From assembly GCA_017517805.1 (NCBI GenBank), contig JAFWYD010000063.1, positions 32,005 to 96,004 on the forward strand: a stretch of 64,000 nucleotides of DNA, given 5' to 3'. Below, piece by piece: positions 53,114 through 62,294 of the stretch (positions are counted from its first letter, which is position 1; the number at the start of each line of letters is the position of its first letter). The position numbers were made by a program, and so were the translations under genes. The stretch comes from Akkermansia sp. (GTDB taxonomy: Bacteria > Verrucomicrobiota > Verrucomicrobiia > Verrucomicrobiales > Akkermansiaceae). Under the pieces are notes generated by a model. The model ran no database searches. It saw only the letters and a list, made by a program, of their open reading frames with translations, and was not told the DNA's origin.

Positions 53114-54601
53114 TTATTCCTCGGTGGGGAGTAACTCATTTAATTTTGCATAGCTGGCCTTCATTTTATTGGAGGCCGTTAACCATCGTTGATACAGAAC
53201 AGAAACAGGCTCGGCCATATCTGGCGATTCTTCCGCCTCCGGTTTGACGTAAAGAGCGATGTTCAGAGAATAGTCATTGTGACCAACATCATCAATGTTG
53301 ACTTTGCGAGCAAAGCCCTCCACGGATTCATATTTTTCATAGGCCTTGGCAATCTTCTGAATATGCTCTTCATCAAGATAACTCTGGGCATTTTTGCGCT
53401 CTACCTCATTGACTGCATTGATGAACAGGATTTGGCCCTTGCGTTCATGTGCTTTTGTCGTGCGGCAAATGAGAATGCACGCCTCCATAGGGGAATTGTA
53501 GAACAGATTGGCACCGAGGCCAATCACACATTCCACGAGGTCGCGGCGCACCAGCTGTTCGCGCATGTTCTTCTCCTCGTTGCGGAACAGCACACCATGC
53601 GGCAGCAGGATAGCACAACGCCCGGAACCGGGTTTCAGACTGGCAAGGATGTGCTGAATGAACGCATAATCAGCGCGGCCTTGCGGGGGCACGCCTAAGA
53701 AATTGCGGCCATACTTATCTTGTTCAAATGCAGCCCTATTCCATTGGCTGATTGAATACGGAGGGTTGGCCAAGCAGAGGTCGAACTGCTGGAGCTTGCC
53801 ATACTCAATGAACGCCGGATTTTCCAGAGTATCGCCATTGATAATGGAGAAGTCTTTCACGCCATGCAGGAAAAGATTCATCTTTCCGATGGCGGAAGTA
53901 AGCGCGTTGATTTCCTGTCCATATACGGCCACATTGCGCCACTCCTTCTTCTGGGTTTTGAGGTAGGCGATAGCGGATATGAGCATGCCCGCACTTCCGC
54001 AGGTTGGGTCATAGATGGATTCGCCGGACTCCGGTTTGAGCATCTCGGTCATCAGATGCACCACGGTACGATTAGTGTAGAACTCCTGGGCCGTGTGACC
54101 ACTATCGTCAGCAAATTTCTTGATGAGATACTCATAGCCTTGGCCCAGTTCGTCTTCCGGGCAATTTGCGATAGAAAGAGTCTTGGAACTGAAATGCTCC
54201 AATAAATCTTTCAACAGACGGTCCGGCAGGCGGTTTTTATTTGTCCAAGAACCGTCACCAAACACGCCTTGCAGCTTATCTATATTGGCTTGTTCGACCT
54301 TGCGGAAGGCCTCGACAATAGCCACACCTACATTCTCCGAAACATTGCGAACATCATTCCAGTGGTAGCCCTTGGGGACTACAAAGGTATGCAGTTCCGT
54401 TTCATCAAAATCTGCAGCGTCTTCGCCATATTCAGCCAGGGCTTTTTCCGTCTCTTCGTCGTATACGTCGCAGATACGCTTGAAGAAAAGCAAGGGGAAA
54501 ATATACTGCTTGTATGCCCCGGCATCAATGTTGGTGCGGAGAAGAACTGCAGAGTTCCAGAGGTAGGACTTAAGCTCTTCCAAAGACAGACGTTTACTCA
54601 T
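53114..54601 (-). CDS. hsdM: Type I restriction N6-adenine methyltransferase HsdM, second copy
   Basis: The 495 residues have an N-terminal HsdM helical domain (LEELKSYLWNSAVLLRTNID) and the methylase core: motif I YDPTCGSAGM and catalytic motif IV LANPPYSISQW near residue 280. AEFYTNRTVV-like QEFYTNRTVVHLM precedes it. ATG 54601 is preferred, because AAGGAGG lies 8 bp upstream but only 2 bp above the ATG at 54607. It overlaps the end of the first hsdM by 8 bp. Confidence 0.94.
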   Translation of the reverse strand: MSKRLSLEELKSYLWNSAVLLRTNIDAGAYKQYIFPLLFFKRICDVYDEETEKALAEYGEDAADFDETELHTFVVPKGYHWNDVRNVSENVGVAIVEAFRKVEQANIDKLQGVFGDGSWTNKNRLPDRLLKDLLEHFSSKTLSIANCPEDELGQGYEYLIKKFADDSGHTAQEFYTNRTVVHLMTEMLKPESGESIYDPTCGSAGMLISAIAYLKTQKKEWRNVAVYGQEINALTSAIGKMNLFLHGVKDFSIINGDTLENPAFIEYGKLQQFDLCLANPPYSISQWNRAAFEQDKYGRNFLGVPPQGRADYAFIQHILASLKPGSGRCAILLPHGVLFRNEEKNMREQLVRRDLVECVIGLGANLFYNSPMEACILICRTTKAHERKGQILFINAVNEVERKNAQSYLDEEHIQKIAKAYEKYESVEGFARKVNIDDVGHNDYSLNIALYVKPEAEESPDMAEPVSVLYQRWLTASNKMKASYAKLNELLPTEE

Positions 54602-56120
54602 GGACATAGCCTCCTTCCTGTAGTAGTTGTTTCATTTTTTCTTCAGCGGCAAGCATGGCCTGATAAGCCTCAAAGTATTGGCGCCGGATTTCTGCCGGGG
54701 GCAGTGTTTCCTGTTGTTTTTTCTCGATGTAATTATTGATGGCAAGAGTATAGTCTTTATCCTCAATTTCTTTCAGAGTCACTATCTTAGAATACTCCAG
54801 TACATCCTTGTAGTCGGTATAGAGGGAGAACACCTTTTGAATATCCTCCTCGGTCATGATATTCTGAGCACGCTGTGGCGTGTAGATACGAGACGCGTCA
54901 ATCAAGCATACGCGGCCCTTATGTTCATGTCTCTTCGCAGCATTCAGGAACAGAATGCAAGCCGAAACGCCGGTGGAGTAGAATACGCCACTGGTCAGAG
55001 TAATGACGGCCTCCAAAAGGTCAGATTTTACCAACTCCGTGCGAATCTGTTTTTCCTTGCCACTGCGGAACAGCACGCCTTGAGGCAAAACAACGGCGCA
55101 ACGGCCCTTTTCCGGGTTCATGGATTTAACCATGTGCTGGAGCCACGCAAAATCGCCGTTTGAGTCCGTAGGACAGCCCCAAAGATTTCTCCCGTAGATA
55201 TCAGAGCTAAACTGGTCTGCGCCCCAGTTTTTGAGCGAAAACGGGGGATTTGCCACCACGCAATCGAAAGTCTTGAGAGCTCCGCCTTCCAGATAGTTGG
55301 GGCTTCTCAGGGTATCGCCCTGGGTCACTCTGAAATCACGGGCATCATGGAGGAACAAGTTCATTCTCGCAATAGCAGAGGTCGCAAGATTCTTTTCCTG
55401 ACCATAGATGCGCCCGTACGATAAGCGACTGCCCTTCATGTAGCGGATGGCCTCTATCAGCATACCGCCGGTACCGCAAGCCGGGTCATATACAGTTTCT
55501 CCAGCCTGCGGATTCAGTAACATAATCAGCAGCTTGACGATGGTGCGAGGGGTATAGAACTCGCCCGCGTTTTTCTTGGCTAAGTCAGCAAACTTTTTGA
55601 TAAGGAACTCATAGCTGTCACCCATCACGTCGGCATCGTAATTCTCATTGCCTACTTTGATTTTGGACATGTGCTCGACAAGATTCTTGAGTCGCTCGTC
55701 TGAGAGTTTTGTCTTGTCGGTCCAGTTGGCATCATCAAAACTACTGAAAACCCCGCTTAAGGTATCCGGATTGGCGCGTTCGATGCCGTTCATGGCATTA
55801 ACGATAGCCACACCTACATTTTCACTCGTTTCGCGGAGCTTGCTCCATCGGCAGTCCTCCGGAACATAGAAACGATAATGCTCAGCAAAGGAAGCGTATT
55901 CTTCATCTCCATCGCCCGCGATAAGGGCTTCGACGCGTTCCTCTTCGAAAACATCGCACAATCTCTTGTAGAATAACAGAGGCGTGACGTAGCTCTTATA
56001 CTCGTCCTGATTGATAGGCCCCCTCAAAATGTTGCACGCCTCATACAGATGACTGAACAGCTTTTGGCTCGTTGTTTCTTCCGTTTGCGGAGAAAACAAC
56101 GGCAATTCTATTTGTTCCAT
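54594..56120 (-). CDS. hsdM: Type I restriction N6-adenine methyltransferase HsdM, first copy
   Basis: The protein starts MEQIELPLFSPQTEET at 56120; an ATG at 56132 sits directly on the GAGGAA ribosome site and is less likely. Motif I YDPACGTGGM (about residue 215) and motif IV VANPPFSLKNW (about 295) are intact, as is GEFYTPRTIVKLL. It is clearly homologous to, but divergent from, the second HsdM, so this is not a recent duplication. Two complete HsdM genes in one operon are unusual and suggest a mixed or alternative M2S complex. Confidence 0.93.
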   Translation of the reverse strand: MEQIELPLFSPQTEETTSQKLFSHLYEACNILRGPINQDEYKSYVTPLLFYKRLCDVFEEERVEALIAGDGDEEYASFAEHYRFYVPEDCRWSKLRETSENVGVAIVNAMNGIERANPDTLSGVFSSFDDANWTDKTKLSDERLKNLVEHMSKIKVGNENYDADVMGDSYEFLIKKFADLAKKNAGEFYTPRTIVKLLIMLLNPQAGETVYDPACGTGGMLIEAIRYMKGSRLSYGRIYGQEKNLATSAIARMNLFLHDARDFRVTQGDTLRSPNYLEGGALKTFDCVVANPPFSLKNWGADQFSSDIYGRNLWGCPTDSNGDFAWLQHMVKSMNPEKGRCAVVLPQGVLFRSGKEKQIRTELVKSDLLEAVITLTSGVFYSTGVSACILFLNAAKRHEHKGRVCLIDASRIYTPQRAQNIMTEEDIQKVFSLYTDYKDVLEYSKIVTLKEIEDKDYTLAINNYIEKKQQETLPPAEIRRQYFEAYQAMLAAEEKMKQLLQEGGYVHE

Positions 56121-56140
56121 ACCTTTATCCATTTCCTCGA

Positions 56141-59065
56141 TTAGTAATACTGCTCTATGTACCCGTAAGCTTTATCAAAAACAGACTGGTCTTTGATTTT
56201 GTACTTTACCCACACAATGCTCCGAAGCGCCTTCTTGATTTCTTGTCTACCGGCGGTGGTGTTTTGCCAGCCGTCAAAACGCACAATTTTGACGATAGAA
56301 TCAATATCTGCGACCACGCGCTCCACTATAACCGGAGTTTCATGATTTTTGACTCCATTGAATAGCTCCGTGAGAGCCGCTTTTCCCTTATCAATTTCTC
56401 CCTCGGGTACCACTTCTTTTTCAGCTTGCGCGGCTTCTTTGGCAAGCTCCAGAAGGAGCTTCAGGAACTCTATGCTGGTAAGAAGTCCCTGTTCGTGTTT
56501 ATCTCGCAGAGCTTGCAGTTTTTCGCCCAATTTAATGAACTTGGGGTCCTTGCTGTGTTTTTGAATCTTGGCAACCAAATTGATTTCTATCTCCTTGGTC
56601 TTCTTACGCATTTTCTCTTGATTGGACAGGAAATCGTCAATCAAGTCGGGAGTCAGCGAAATAATATCCACGTTCTCATCGGCTTCACCTACATCTACAT
56701 GCTGATGAATCAAATCAATTGTCTTTTTGCCCAGCGCGGCCCATATCAGCGCACCACGGTTGTCCGTGGGCTTGATGGATTCGTAGACTCTGGAAAGCCA
56801 TCTATAATCCACCTTGTACGGAGCCAAACAAGAATCCGGAGAAAGCGCATTCCACGCGCGATGGAGCACGCGATAATCAGCAGCAAAAGCATCTTTCTTC
56901 TCATTGGTCGGCACGCATTCCTGCGCGGCCATGAGGCCCTCCCATCCTTCTACGGTACGGTCAACGCCGGGGAAATATTCAAGGCACTTGGTCATCAATC
57001 CCGGGAGAAGCTTCTTCACCTCCTCGATATTGGTAATGATGCTGCGCATGCCTTTCTCATCAAAGTCAAGGGCGCGAGCCACGTCATCGAAGATGCCTAT
57101 GTAGTCAACAATCAGACCAAAAGTCTTGCCTTGGTCAAAAGTGCGATTGGTGCGGCAAATGGCTTGCAGCAGGTTAACATCGCGCATGGGTTTGTCCAAG
57201 TACATGGCCTGCAATACCGGAGCATCGAAGCCGGTGAGTAGTTTCGCCGTAACGATTACGAACTTGAGCTTGCTGGCCGGGTCTCGGAAAACATCGAGCA
57301 ATTTGCCTTCCGCGTCACGATCTCGCCTGTATTCCTTGTATCGGTCCTCCTTGTCATTATTGGTATGCATGACAATGGTGGAGGCTTCCTCTCCGACCAG
57401 TTCGTCCAGGACCTTCTTGTACATCAGGCAGCATTCGCGGTCATAGACAACTATCTGAGCTTTGTAGCCGTTAGGTTCAATCTTTTCGCGGAAATGCTTT
57501 ACGATATGCTCGCATACTTTGCGGATTCTCTTCGGCTCATACATGATGGCCTTTAGGTTCACTCGGCGGGAAAGCTCGTTCTTCTCTTCCTTGGTAAGTC
57601 CCGCTTCATCCGTCATTTCGTCAAAAGCGGCATCAAGCTGTTCTCTGTTTACCCGGAGCTCTACCGGAACCGGCTCAAAGTGGAGCGGCAAAGTAGCACC
57701 ATCTCGGATAGAATCTGAGAATGAGTATTTGCTCATGTAGCCGGAGCGGTCTTCGGTGGCGCCGAAGGTAGCAAAAGTGTTCTTATCAATACGATTGATA
57801 GGAGTACCAGTCAATCCGAAGAAGAAAGCATTAGGGAGAGCCAAACGCATACGCTCGCCCAGATTGCCCTCCTGTGTGCGGTGGGCTTCGTCCACCATCA
57901 CAATGATATTGTCACGGGTATTCAGCACTGTCTCGACTTCTCCGAATTTGAAGATGGTCGTAATCAGAATTTTGCGAGTGTCTGCAGTGAAAAAGCTGGA
58001 TAATTCTTCCTTGGTAGATGCGCTGCTCAGATTGGGGATGTCGGACGCATTAAATGTGGCCGTAATCTGAGTTTCCAAGTCGATACGGTCGTCAACAATC
58101 ACCACAGTCGGATTCTTCAGCTCCGGCATCATGCGGAGCTTTTGCGCGGCAAATACCATCAACAGGGATTTGCCGGAGCCTTGGAAGTGCCAAATCAATC
58201 CCTTTTTAGGATAACCAGCCACCACGCGCTGAATGAGTAGATTGGCTCCTTCATATTGCTGGTATCGGCTGATGATTTTGTACTTGCGATGTTTTTTATC
58301 CGTAGCGAACAGCGTGAAGAACTGGAAAATGTCCATCACTCGCTCCGGTGTAATCATGTCTGCGACGCTGATTCGCACATCGGACAGATGGCCTTCCTTT
58401 TTGTGCTTTGGAGTATGCCAAGGGCCCCACAGATTCACAGGCATTTTGATGGAACCGTAGCGGAAGCATTTTCCTTCTGTGGCAAAGTTGAAGATATTGG
58501 TCACGAACATCTGCGGAACGCTCTGCTCGTATGCTGCAATATCGTTAACGCCATCCACCCACGTGATTGCGGCCCGAACCGGTGTTTTCAGTTCACCGAT
58601 GGCCACCGGGAAGCCATTGACCAAAAGAACAATATCAAACCGCTTGCCGCCTTCAATCTGCGGATACACCCACTGATTGGTTACAACATATTCATTTTGA
58701 GACAAAGCTTCTTTAGTCATAGTGCCAAAGAAGCGGATGGGAGTCATGCGACCATCTTTGCCGAACGGATAGGAGTTCTCTTCAAATACAAGCTTCTTGA
58801 AAAGCTCATTTTGAGTCACAAGGTTATGAGGCTGAACAGAAAGGATGAGACTGCGGAGCTTGTATATAACCTCGTCTGCCCGAGTTGGTTCCACTGCGAT
58901 TTCCGGATTCAGCCGGATGAGCGCATCTTTGACCATCTTTTCGACCATGACATCAGAATGCATACGTGGCAGGTCATCGGCAGAAATATACTTCCAACCG
59001 TTGGCTTTCAGCGTATCAATGAGCATGGACTCAACAGTGTTATCTTCGTTAAATGGTTCAGGCAT
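56141..59065 (-). CDS. hsdR: Type I restriction endonuclease subunit HsdR
   Basis: The motor and nuclease subunit, 974 residues. The N-terminal nuclease has D144 (RFDIVLLVNG) and E158/K160 (AIGELKTP). The SF2 translocase follows with a Q-like motif YQQYEGANLL, Walker A QGSGKSLLMV (about 295-304), DEAH (VMVDEAHRTQEG), GLTGTPI and the C-terminal helicase motif QAICRTNR. It is first in the operon hsdR-hsdM-hsdM-hsdS-hsdS. A helical C-terminal domain should dock onto the methylase. Confidence 0.95.
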   Translation of the reverse strand: MPEPFNEDNTVESMLIDTLKANGWKYISADDLPRMHSDVMVEKMVKDALIRLNPEIAVEPTRADEVIYKLRSLILSVQPHNLVTQNELFKKLVFEENSYPFGKDGRMTPIRFFGTMTKEALSQNEYVVTNQWVYPQIEGGKRFDIVLLVNGFPVAIGELKTPVRAAITWVDGVNDIAAYEQSVPQMFVTNIFNFATEGKCFRYGSIKMPVNLWGPWHTPKHKKEGHLSDVRISVADMITPERVMDIFQFFTLFATDKKHRKYKIISRYQQYEGANLLIQRVVAGYPKKGLIWHFQGSGKSLLMVFAAQKLRMMPELKNPTVVIVDDRIDLETQITATFNASDIPNLSSASTKEELSSFFTADTRKILITTIFKFGEVETVLNTRDNIIVMVDEAHRTQEGNLGERMRLALPNAFFFGLTGTPINRIDKNTFATFGATEDRSGYMSKYSFSDSIRDGATLPLHFEPVPVELRVNREQLDAAFDEMTDEAGLTKEEKNELSRRVNLKAIMYEPKRIRKVCEHIVKHFREKIEPNGYKAQIVVYDRECCLMYKKVLDELVGEEASTIVMHTNNDKEDRYKEYRRDRDAEGKLLDVFRDPASKLKFVIVTAKLLTGFDAPVLQAMYLDKPMRDVNLLQAICRTNRTFDQGKTFGLIVDYIGIFDDVARALDFDEKGMRSIITNIEEVKKLLPGLMTKCLEYFPGVDRTVEGWEGLMAAQECVPTNEKKDAFAADYRVLHRAWNALSPDSCLAPYKVDYRWLSRVYESIKPTDNRGALIWAALGKKTIDLIHQHVDVGEADENVDIISLTPDLIDDFLSNQEKMRKKTKEIEINLVAKIQKHSKDPKFIKLGEKLQALRDKHEQGLLTSIEFLKLLLELAKEAAQAEKEVVPEGEIDKGKAALTELFNGVKNHETPVIVERVVADIDSIVKIVRFDGWQNTTAGRQEIKKALRSIVWVKYKIKDQSVFDKAYGYIEQYY

Positions 59066-59079
59066 GATGGGACTTGGGT

Positions 59080-59085
59080 ATTATA
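59080..59085 (-). promoter_or_regulatory. Likely -10 box of the restriction operon
   Basis: TATAAT on the minus strand, 14 bp above ATG 59065. No good -35 box is seen. The upstream DNA repeats TGCCAAA (TTTGGCA on the minus strand) twice, which could bind a regulator. Confidence 0.4.
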
Positions 59086-59200
59086 TGCCAAATGCATGCC
59101 AAATAAAAGAGTAAATGTAACATGCTGTGTTATTTTATATCTGCTGGATATCTGATGAGATGTTAAATCTAATTGATTGTCAATACCTATTTACAAAACC

Positions 59201-59288
59201 CCAAGGGACTTTTGGGGTGGGACGTTGCGAAATACCAAGGGACTTTTGGAGTAAAGTGTTGCAAAATACCAAGGGACATTGTAGAATG
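59201..59288. repeat. 34-bp tandem repeats at the island's right edge
   Basis: CCAAGGGAC starts at 59201, 59235 and 59269, so the period is 34 bp. The first two units share CCAAGGGACTTTTGG and GTTGC; the third is partial. Units are directly adjacent, without spacers, so this is not a CRISPR array. Confidence 0.75.
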
Positions 59289-59477
59289 AATAGTGATTAG
59301 TGAATAAGGAATAGTTCCGCCGCTGCCTTGGCGGACTATGGCGTGACAAGGTGTGAAAGCGTACAATTTTGCAGTGCGATTGCAAATTTGCACGCTTTCC
59401 GGGGCTTTGTCTGAAGTTTGAAGGCGGTGGGGCGGTTTGTTATCTGTATGTAGGTGGCCGGGGGCGTTATTGAGGTA
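59289..59477. other. Intergenic DNA between the restriction island and the MFS gene
   Basis: No gene is recognised. A small stem TCCGCC / GGCGGA (near 59309-59330) and a G-rich stretch leading to the MFS promoter are the only visible structures. Composition shifts here from AT-rich to GC-rich. Confidence 0.5.
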
Positions 59478-59506
59478 TTGACGCGGGGGAAGGTTAGGGG
59501 TATAAA
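59478..59506 (+). promoter_or_regulatory. Promoter of the MFS transporter gene
   Basis: TTGACG, 17 bp, TATAAA, then 11 bp to ATG 59518. The ATG at 59506 overlaps the -10 box and cannot be the start. Confidence 0.65.
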
Positions 59507-59517
59507 TGGGGGCAGAG

Positions 59518-60714
59518 ATGAATACGACGATGCCTGAGCAGCCGCTTTCGAGGCTTTGGACGGCGAATTATACGCGCGCCTGGGTGGCGAATTTCTTGTT
59601 GTTTTTTTCGTTTATGATTATGACGCCGCTGTTTCCGGTGTATCTGAGCAGTGAGTTCGGGGCGGATAAGGATACGATTGGCCGGGTGCTGGCGGGGTAT
59701 AGTATCACGGCGGTGCTGGCGCGTTTTGTGAGTGGATGGCTGGTGGATAGTTTTCCGCGTATGGTGGTGCTGGTGTGTAGTTATGTGCTGTTCACGCTGT
59801 GTACGGGGGCGTATTTGCTGGCGGGGAGCTTGCTGGTTTTTGCGGTGGTGCGCACGCTGCATGGTGTTCCTTTTGGCGCGACGACGGTGGCGAATAGTAC
59901 GGTGGCGGTGGATTCGCTGCCGTTCAGCCGCCGGGCTGAGGGGATTGGTTATTACGGTCTGAGTAATAATGTGGCTACGGCTCTGGCGCCGAGTGCGGGT
60001 CTGGCGATTTATGGGGCCTGGGCTGATTTCCGGCTGCTGATGTGGGTGGGTGTGGTGCTGGCGGTGGTGGGGGTGCTGGTGACGTGTTCGACGCGTTTGC
60101 CGCGGCGTCCGCGCCCGCTGCCGCGCAAGCCGTTCAGTTTCCGGAAGCTGGTTTTGTGGCGGGGCTGGAGCCAGGGGGTGTCGACTATCTGCTTTGCTTT
60201 TGCGTATGGTACGATTTCTACTTATGTGGCTTTGTACAGTATTGAGGTGCTGGGTATCACGCATGGTACGGGCTTGTTCTTCCTGTTGTTTTCGACGGGG
60301 CTGATTTTGTCGCGCCTGGTGGGGGGGCGCACGCTGCGGCAGGGGAAGATTGTGCAGAATGCGGTGGTGGGGGTGAGTTTCGGTATGGTGGGTTACGGGT
60401 TGTTTGCCGGGGTGCAGGCGGAGTGGGCTTTGTATCTTTCGGCGCTTATCTGCGGCCTGGGGAACGGGCATTTCTTTCCGGCGGTGCAGAATATGTTCAT
60501 CAATATGTGTCACAAGGATGAGCGAGGGACGGCGAATTCAACGCTTTTTGTTTCGTGGGATATCGGGGCTGGGATTGGTACGTTGCTGGGTGGGGTGCTG
60601 GCAGAGGTGTATGGGTTCGGTGCGGCGTTCTGGGTGGCGGCGCTGGTGAATCTGGCCGGGGCGTTGCTCTTTTTGGCTTATGGGTGCTCGGCGTATTGCC
60701 GGCAGCGGGTGTAG
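59518..60714 (+). CDS. MFS transporter
   Basis: The 398-residue protein has 12 predicted helices. MFS motif A-like loops are present: RVLAGYSITAVLARFVSGWL followed by VDSFPRMV after TM2, and RLVGGRTLRQGK in the second half. The pattern resembles drug or small-molecule exporters of the YfcJ/AraJ type; the substrate is unknown. Codons are strongly G-ending, unlike the restriction island next door. The gene reads toward nnrDE. Confidence 0.85.
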   Translation: MNTTMPEQPLSRLWTANYTRAWVANFLLFFSFMIMTPLFPVYLSSEFGADKDTIGRVLAGYSITAVLARFVSGWLVDSFPRMVVLVCSYVLFTLCTGAYLLAGSLLVFAVVRTLHGVPFGATTVANSTVAVDSLPFSRRAEGIGYYGLSNNVATALAPSAGLAIYGAWADFRLLMWVGVVLAVVGVLVTCSTRLPRRPRPLPRKPFSFRKLVLWRGWSQGVSTICFAFAYGTISTYVALYSIEVLGITHGTGLFFLLFSTGLILSRLVGGRTLRQGKIVQNAVVGVSFGMVGYGLFAGVQAEWALYLSALICGLGNGHFFPAVQNMFINMCHKDERGTANSTLFVSWDIGAGIGTLLGGVLAEVYGFGAAFWVAALVNLAGALLFLAYGCSAYCRQRV

Positions 60715-60745
60715 GGCTTTTTCTGCGGGGGATTGACGAATCTCA

Positions 60746-60774
60746 TTGCCAAGTGCCGGGGCAGGCGCTAGAAT
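60746..60774 (+). promoter_or_regulatory. Promoter of nnrDE, leaderless geometry
   Basis: TTGCCA, 17 bp, TAGAAT, then 8 bp to ATG 60783. Confidence 0.6.
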
Positions 60775-60782
60775 GGTGTGGT

Positions 60783-62222
60783 ATGAAGATTTGTGCTGCC
60801 CAGAGTGTGCGCGAGGCTGAGTGTGCGTTGTTTGCCAGCGGGGCGATGAGTTCGCTGGAGTTGATGAACCGTGTGGTTGACCGTCTGGAGTCTGCCTGCC
60901 GTGCGTTGCCTTGCTGGTGTGGTTTTGTGCCTAGCCGGGTGGTGGTGTATGCTGGTACGGGGAATAATGCGGGTGATGCGATTGGTCTGGCGGCGCGCTG
61001 GGGGTGTCCGGTGACGCTCCGGTGCGTGGGGCGGCTTTCGGCTGATGCGGCGGCGCAGTGTTCCGGGCGAGAGGTGTATGACAAGCCGATGCCGCAGGAG
61101 GGTTTGTTGATTCTGGATGGTCTGCTGGGCAGCGGGGCTGTGGGGGCGCTGCGCCCGGAGTATGCGGCTATGGTGCGGGAGCTGAATGCGCTGCGTGCGG
61201 CGAGTCCGCGTAGTCTGACGCTGGCTATTGATATTCCCACGGGGCTGTCGCCGGATTCCGGGGCTTGCTCGGGGGATTTCGTGAGGGCTGATGTGACGGC
61301 GGCGATTGGCTGTGTGAAGCCGGGGATGCTGGTGGATGGGGCGGAGGATGCCGTGGGGCGTTTGCTGTGCATCCCGCTGCCTGAGGTCGGTGAATTGCCT
61401 GTGGCGGATCCGGCTTGTGTGGCAGATGCGGTGGAGTTGCCGCGGCTGCTGCCGCGCCGGGCGTATTCGTGTTTCAAGAACCGCGCCGGGCGGGTGGCGA
61501 TTGTGGCTGGTTCTGTGGGCATGGCCGGTGCGGCGCAGATGTGCGCGGAGGCGGCTCTGGCGGCTGGTGCGGGGCTGGTGGTGCTGTATTGCCTGCCGCC
61601 GGTGTATCCGGTGCTGGCGGCGCGGGTGGCGGCGGAGGTGATGGTGCGTCCTGTTGGTTCGTATGGTGATATTGACGAGCCGGATGCGCAGGTTCTGGTG
61701 ATCGGGCCGGGGCTGGGGGAAATTCAGCCGGTGGCGGCAGAGTCGCTGCGGGCGCTGGCTTGCGGGTTCCGGGGGACGGTGGTGCTCGATGCCGATGGCC
61801 TCAATACGGCGGCGGCTTATGGCTGGTCCCCGCAGCCGGGGTGGGTGCTTACTCCGCACCCGGGGGAGATGCGGCGGCTGGACCCGCGCCCGGTGGTGCC
61901 GCGCCGCGAGGTGGTGGCGCGTTATCTGGCGCAGCATGATTGCACGTTGCTGCTCAAGGGTGCCCGCTCGCTGGTGGCGAACCGGGAGCGCGCTTTGTAC
62001 AATGCGACGGGTGGCCCGTTCATGGCCAACGGCGGGCAGGGGGATGTGCTGGCGGGTGTCATCGGGGCTCTGGCGGCGCAGGGGTGCGGGGCTTTTCAGG
62101 CGGCGGCTGCTGCGGCGTATGCCTGCGGTCTGGCCGCGGAGCGTGCCTGGGCGCTGGCCGGGTATCCACCGGCTGTCCGTGCGACCCAGGTTATCGGGCA
62201 GTTGCCTGCTGTGCTGGCCTGA
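60783..62222 (+). CDS. nnrDE: Bifunctional NAD(P)H-hydrate repair enzyme (epimerase + dehydratase)
   Basis: Repairs hydrated NADH and NADPH. The N-terminal half is the YjeF_N epimerase (MKICAAQSVREAECALFASG, VVYAGTGNNAGDAIGLAAR, LTLAIDIPTGLSPDSG). The C-terminal half is the ADP-dependent dehydratase of ribokinase fold (GRVAIVAGSVGMAGAAQMCA, LTPHPGEMRRLD, the NGGQGDVLAGVIGAL signature). The 479-residue length fits the fused bacterial form. ATG 60783 is set by the promoter; the open frame extends further upstream into the MFS gene. Confidence 0.92.
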   Translation: MKICAAQSVREAECALFASGAMSSLELMNRVVDRLESACRALPCWCGFVPSRVVVYAGTGNNAGDAIGLAARWGCPVTLRCVGRLSADAAAQCSGREVYDKPMPQEGLLILDGLLGSGAVGALRPEYAAMVRELNALRAASPRSLTLAIDIPTGLSPDSGACSGDFVRADVTAAIGCVKPGMLVDGAEDAVGRLLCIPLPEVGELPVADPACVADAVELPRLLPRRAYSCFKNRAGRVAIVAGSVGMAGAAQMCAEAALAAGAGLVVLYCLPPVYPVLAARVAAEVMVRPVGSYGDIDEPDAQVLVIGPGLGEIQPVAAESLRALACGFRGTVVLDADGLNTAAAYGWSPQPGWVLTPHPGEMRRLDPRPVVPRREVVARYLAQHDCTLLLKGARSLVANRERALYNATGGPFMANGGQGDVLAGVIGALAAQGCGAFQAAAAAAYACGLAAERAWALAGYPPAVRATQVIGQLPAVLA

Positions 62223-62258
62223 ATGCGTCACGCTGTGGTTCACGGGCGTTATCCGTTC

Positions 62259-62287
62259 TTGACAAATTGCCCTATTCTGTGAGAAAC
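62259..62287 (+). promoter_or_regulatory. Possible promoter of the ribonuclease Z gene
   Basis: Consensus TTGACA and 17-bp spacing, but a weak -10 box (AGAAAC), then 7 bp to GTG 62295. The geometry matches other promoters here. Confidence 0.3.
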
Positions 62288-62294
62288 TTCCGTC

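Noticed and set aside
59193..59288. A short CRISPR array
   Set aside because: The three 34-bp units are contiguous, without unique spacers, and no cas gene is present.
59494..60513. A 339-codon antisense frame over the MFS gene
   Set aside because: The translation is almost only Arg, Gln, His, Pro and Thr, the expected reverse of a G-rich coding strand.
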